DNA of 64,000 nucleotides from Schistosoma mansoni. Lineage: Eukaryota > Platyhelminthes > Trematoda > Strigeidida > Schistosomatidae. The position numbers and the translations under genes are program-made. Positions 59,311-64,000 of this stretch are shown here, one piece after another. The stretch is from assembly GCF_000237925.1 (NCBI RefSeq), contig NC_031502.1:48399283-48463282 (forward strand), given 5' to 3'. Under the pieces are notes generated by a model, which saw only the letters and a list, made by a program, of their open reading frames with translations, was not told the origin of the DNA and searched no databases. Position 1 is the first letter of the stretch. Each line of letters begins with the position of its first letter.

Positions 59311-61200
59311 ACCGTTGGTGGTTTGACGAACAACTAAGTTTTCCTCAACACAGTCTATTGTAATTACGCGTAATTTGTTTTTTAAGCATAAATGGCTCTT
59401 TAAAATTTATCAATCTATAAACAAACAATATTCTAACCTATCAGTGAAACATTTCAAGTATTTCTAATACCACCTACTTTTATTTATTAATATCTGTTTG
59501 TGTGACATTTATCCATAACAGTGTCTCAAAGTTAAATCTATAAGGAAAATTTTGATAGGCAAAACAAAAAAGCCGCTTACCAAATATGACAAATGTATGT
59601 ACTGACAAGATCCTTCTACTTATAAATAATGCTTAATAGTAGATAACTGAAAAGAGATAAGGAGATAAGGATGGAGGAAAATAGTTTGTGTAAAACGTGT
59701 GAGTGACTATTTTCAGCAATCAGAAGTTCTAAATTTATTCGGAATTTTTAATTTTTATAAGAAATTTTCGTCTGGAATGCTATTAAATAACATTTTTTTG
59801 GTCAAAATTACAACCAGACAAGTTCTAATTTATTTCTGAAGTTGTTTGCCATCAGTGACCGCAAAATCTTAATCGATTTAACAGATTTTTGTTGTCAATT
59901 TCGCACTACATTCATATGTTACTGTGCTTTTCAATGCTACTTTATTCGCAAATTAATTGTATCAAATTTCAATTTTATACTCACATAGCACGAGTTTTGG
60001 AGTTTATTCTAACCTTAAAATGTGATAATTTTCACCGTTCACTAGGTGTGCCGTATCCATCACTTTTGGTTATGTTTCTGTTTACTTCCTTACGCCTGTT
60101 ACCCCTCGTGGAGGAGCATATTAATGTGCATTTCCACTAAAGATTTTATTTCAATTGTCTACAAATATCCATAACTATTGGCTATTAATATTTCTAGTGT
60201 GAACCAGTCAGACTTGTAGCATGTAAAATACAGATATAGTATATATAGGGGTCGAAATGAAATCTTTAGTGAAAGTATACTCTGTTATGTAGCACTCATT
60301 CACTAAAGAAGAGGAAAAAATGACTAACCTACTGAATAAGATACACTTAGTGAACATTGAAAACGTCGACGTTGATCTTAACTCCTGATAATCACAAGTA
60401 CAAATTGAAAGAGTGAAGTTTGAAAATGTTACATGTTATTCATCCTATTCTTCATAACTTAATCGCTTGTCTGAGTGCCATTGTGAGTGTGAATACAAAT
60501 GATAGTAGATGATCTTACCTGGTGTCGAATTTTATTGATTTTGTTGTTTTCTAACTTGCAGATTGTTCACATTTAGCCACAAGACCTCTTAATTCAGTTA
60601 GTGATTAGATACTTAACAACTAAACATGACCTGGATTTTTTTTAAAAATCGATAGAAAAATCCCAATACTTTTAGTTTCATAGTTCACTGCTAAAAATCC
60701 TGTTAAACATTCTTTATTCTCCCGCTGGTTAACCTCACTTGCCACTCATGAACATATAAATATCCTTTAATTATCATTTTCACTATATCTGATTGCATTA
60801 GAGTACCATTTTGTTAACTATTTTTAACGATCCTTTTTATTTGTTGCACACTGGAACAGATTATATAGTAGGTGACATTTTAGTGGAATATCTACAATTC
60901 GAAGTAAAAATGTACTACAGTTGAACTCTGTTGTCAATTTTTTTAGAATTTTAATATTATTCTTATTTAGACTATTGCACCATTAAAGGTTTTTAAAATA
61001 AACTTTTCAGTCTTTTATGTTTCAAATAGAACAAATATTTAATCAAGTATATTTATTTTTTCTCGTTCTGTACATTACTTAGTATCCCTTTCTCAACATG
61101 AAAATTATAATCAGAAGTTACACTTTTTAAATACGTATAGATCAGTCAAGTTTTCTAATAAAAATTACTTTTTATATAGTGACCTACTTTTATGAAGAGA
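59311..61200. other. Non-coding stretch
   Basis: No gene was recognised. About 60075-60122 contains some 45 bp matching the 3' end of the nested LINE (TTACGCCTGTTACCCCTCG, minus orientation), a minimal insertion relic. Confidence 0.4.
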
Positions 61201-61217
61201 ATACGATTAGTATTGTA

Positions 61218-61895
61218 GTGACCGGCCAGTCTCGATAAGAAGACGATTGGAATAACAGAAACAATTATTATTGTTGTAACCAATTGTACCAGAGATTGTT
61301 TTACTGTATTTGTTTAACTGTACCAGATTCACTTCTTGATTCGCTATCCTCCTTGTTTGGTTCGAACTTGCTCACGCACTGCCCATTTCGCCTGTACCCT
61401 TTGGTACGTCTCGGTATTATTTCGATACCACGAGATCGCCAATAAATATACTTGATCTGGATTAATAAAGCCTTCTGATTTACGAGTTATCAAAGGAACC
61501 AAGTCGTTTTTGGGCGCGTAATCGATTAGTAGTGGTGATCATAGTCCGTCTTCGACTCGACATCCACTACAGTATAATGGAAACAAATGTTATGATAACC
61601 AATTTTACCAGTGATTGTTTTACTGTACCCTTTTGTTTAAGTGTACCAATGATACACTTTCTTCCGTTGTCTATGACCTTTCACGAACTCGCATACGCTC
61701 GGTAGTTCCGCTCGTAAACTTTGGCACAGTCTCGGTATCCTTTTGATACTACGAGATTACCAACAAATATATCTTATTACAACCGTCAACTACCTTCTGG
61801 TTTTTGGCTTACGGAGGGATCCAACCTAATATCTGGCACGTAATCTTCCTGTAGTGGTGATCATAGTCGGTCGTGACTCGATGCTAAGTACATTT
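61218..61895. repeat. Fossil tandem pair of LTR-like 320 bp units
   Basis: Two diverged units of about 320 bp follow each other (for example AATTGTACCA at 61282 and AATTTTACCA at 61601; AGTGGTGATCATAGT at 61531 and 61853). Each has a poly(A)-signal-like word (CAATAAATATA / CAACAAATATA). Near its end each has a TGG-starting word (TGGGCGCGTAATC / TGGCACGTAATC) that could be a primer-binding site. LTR plus leader of an LTR element is a possible reading; no coding part is attached. Broken and old. Confidence 0.5.
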
Positions 61896-61899
61896 ACAA

Positions 61900-63155
61900 A
61901 TCCCAGTTTTCTTTCAATTTATATTTCTACTTACTGATACACCGTTTTTCTTTTATGAATATAACTCAAAGATTATGATAAACAATCTAATAATCCTTTG
62001 ACTACTTGTAGCGAATTCCAAGTTGATAAGTTCAAGATGCTGGATACTTGATGAAAGAGGATAGTATTATTATTATTTGCCAATGAATATTTTCAGTATT
62101 TGCTGAGAGAAGTCTTGATACTACAGAATCGGACGATGTGGATACCAAGCTCTTTCAAACATTCTACACGGAAGATGAACAAGGAAGGAAACGGTAACAG
62201 TCGATAGAAGAACTATATTTGACCATCGATAAATTTCGATGGACGTGAGACTACCAAACTGGTTATCTAGATGATGTGAGAAATGTCTCAAATGGAGCTA
62301 TGGTGTTTGTATGAACTAACGATTCCTTTGTACTTGATGACTATCTGATTTCGAATTTCAAATACAATACGTTCTTTTGTGCTCACCTAGTTCTTCTTGG
62401 TCTAAATTGCTTTATCTGTGGGCTTCCTAGTTCGTGTAATAACTCCAAATACTTCTAATCATTACAGGACCATGATGCTTAGTCGAGGACCTTAAGTCTG
62501 AAATGTTCACTATATTATTTACCGCGAAATGTGCTTGTTTTTTTCAGTAATTCTTATCGATTTCCTTATCAGTGGCTTTGTAAAGATTTAGAAGATAATT
62601 CCTACCAATCGTCGACAATAGTAAAACTAACCAAAACAACTAAAGTTATCAATAACATCTATTAAATTTCAACTCAATGGTTTAACAGTCCCATCCACAC
62701 TGTGAAAATCTTCCTCGATTGATTTTTACTTTGTTAAATCGTAGGTCTCCTTGACAAGTTTTAAACTAGGATGAAATAATTAACTATCTAATGGCTTAAT
62801 ATTTAAAATCTATAATTTTCTTTACCCCATTTTATGTTTGTTTTAATTTCATATAATTTAATCAAACAATTTTATTTTAAAATAATGTTAGAACACCCTT
62901 AATGTAATTAATATTTACACAATTATTGATTATTACTTTATTATACCAACTTGGTTGATAGAGTAAATAAAATTAGTTTATTGATTAATACAACTTTTTT
63001 TCTTTCTTCGGTTTCGGTTAAAACAAACGTTATTATTATTTTATTTTTAAAAAAACACCTTCATAAGGTATATAAAATATCAATATTTAAACATGAAAAT
63101 CGATTAGTTTAGTAAGGAAAATGATTTATAACGTAATTATGTGAATGTATATCTA
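61900..63155. other. Non-coding stretch with one orphan exon candidate
   Basis: Mostly AT-rich sequence without features, apart from the exon candidate at 62097-62198. Confidence 0.35.
62097..62198 (+). other. Orphan terminal-exon candidate
   Basis: After a TTTTCAG acceptor the frame reads VFAERSLDTTESDDV, then DTKLFQTFYTEDEQGRKR and a stop. The composition (acidic, hydrophilic) looks protein-like, but no upstream exon or family was recognised. It is not the expected Rab2 tail, because it has no Cys. Confidence 0.25.
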
Positions 63156-63163
63156 TTTTGTAT

Positions 63164-63193
63164 ATGATGATGATGATGATGATGATGATGATA
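63164..63193. repeat. (GAT)n microsatellite
   Basis: About ten GAT units in a row, in AT-rich non-coding DNA. Confidence 0.9.
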
Positions 63194-63344
63194 CTAATAT
63201 TCATATGAAAAGAAATTCAACTTGTTCACTTGTCTGTTCGTTCTTATTTCATTGTATTTATATTTTTAGGAAGTTACTACCCTAATGGGTTAATATTTAG
63301 ATCTATTAGCTTATTGGTCATTGAAATATTCATTTTGTAGTCAA

Positions 63345-63602
63345 CACGAACATAGGTGGGGAAAACTAAGGGTATTTGAATACAAAATTACAGTAAAATC
63401 TGAGAACTATACAATAAATAATTCATTTGCAAATGCCAATCAATTGTTTCAGACTTGATTATTCCTTCGTCTCCACACCAATCATTCTCTGTTCTCGTTT
63501 CCTTTCTCTCTGATTTTCTCAAACTTATGCCGTCAGACATTTCACTTTGAAACAGTGTTACATATTACTTATATCTGTTGACATCTGTAGCACACGCTCC
63601 AA
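63345..63602 (+). repeat. Interspersed repeat 'R3', copy 3
   Basis: This is the third copy of the repeat at 1755-2035 and 37270-37543. It ends CTGTTGACATCTGTAGCACAC. The rest of the window to 64000 shows nothing recognisable. Confidence 0.5.
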
Positions 63603-64000
63603 TATAATTTAAATTAGTAAATTCTAAAAATCGATAATAGATACAAGAAAAATTAATTCCTTTAACTCATATGAAATTATTCCAGTGAGTAGATAACCAA
63701 TATACTTTTTTTTGAAAAATGTATTAAATGCAATTTAACATAAATAACAACTGAAGGTTATCAATGAGATGTAGGCCTACAATTTAAAATGATGCATATT
63801 ACGCCTTAGCAATAGATCAAACATTTTCCATCTCATATTGAAAATGATACAATTATTGTAAGTGGTTTATGTAAGTTTTTGAATTTTCAAAGTTTAAATA
63901 ACGAAGCCCTGGTCAGTGGAGTTTGTAGTGTCGATTGCTATGTCAAGCCCATAGAACTTATTCTAACATCCAGACAGGCCAGTTTATTCATTCGTCTTGA

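Noticed and set aside
62097-62198. Last exon of Rab2
   Set aside because: It encodes an acidic tail without the terminal cysteines needed for prenylation and does not resemble the Rab2 C-terminus.

Overview
The window looks like nuclear DNA of a parasitic flatworm, most probably a Schistosoma blood fluke. The reasons are an AT-rich background, host genes that mix 30-41 nt micro-introns with introns of several kb, two Sm-alpha-type SINE units carrying a tRNA-like promoter and a hammerhead ribozyme, and many RTE- and CR1-clade LINE copies of the kind known from schistosomes (SR1, SR2 and Perere types). The species is an inference; the sequence alone does not fix it.

Layout. 1-7.5 kb: a minus-strand S28 serine carboxypeptidase (prolylcarboxypeptidase-like). 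Eight exons are visible and the last ones lie beyond the left edge. 7.5-13.9 kb: non-coding DNA and repeats, including a decayed CR1-like LINE with an Sm-alpha/hammerhead SINE inserted in it and flanked by a target-site duplication. 13.9-24.6 kb: a large inverted duplication (palindrome) with arms of about 4.57 kb at 13922-18494 and 20024-24596, around a 1.53 kb spacer that holds a histone H3 pseudogene. Each arm carries a complete ARL6IP1-like gene. The right arm belongs to a complete TRAP-alpha (SSR1) gene, and the left arm has a 5'-truncated copy of it. 25-27 kb: weak fragments. 27.4-36 kb: the plus-strand Rab2 GTPase gene, whose 8 kb first intron holds several RTE LINEs, among them a nearly intact one at 30544-34490 with a 13 bp target-site duplication. 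The last Rab2 exon was not found.

The rest, 36-64 kb, is mostly repeats: a second damaged RTE element (37.5-40.6 kb), fossil Ty3/gypsy-type pieces (integrase about 45-46.4 kb, Gag about 48-50 kb, an LTR-like tandem about 61.2-61.9 kb), a second hammerhead SINE (about 47 kb), a 404 bp repeat present twice, truncated RTE ends (52.5-54.2 kb), a 200 bp assembly gap, and a decayed LINE (about 56.6-59.3 kb) split by a younger copy of the same family.

The recognised host genes act in the secretory and endomembrane system: TRAP-alpha at the Sec61 translocon, ARL6IP1 in shaping ER tubules, Rab2 in ER-Golgi traffic, and the S28 peptidase in lysosomes or outside the cell. This is probably coincidence, because flatworms do not group such genes into one operon. 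The most notable structures are the palindrome with its duplicated gene pair, the two hammerhead SINEs, and the nested insertions that allow relative dating.
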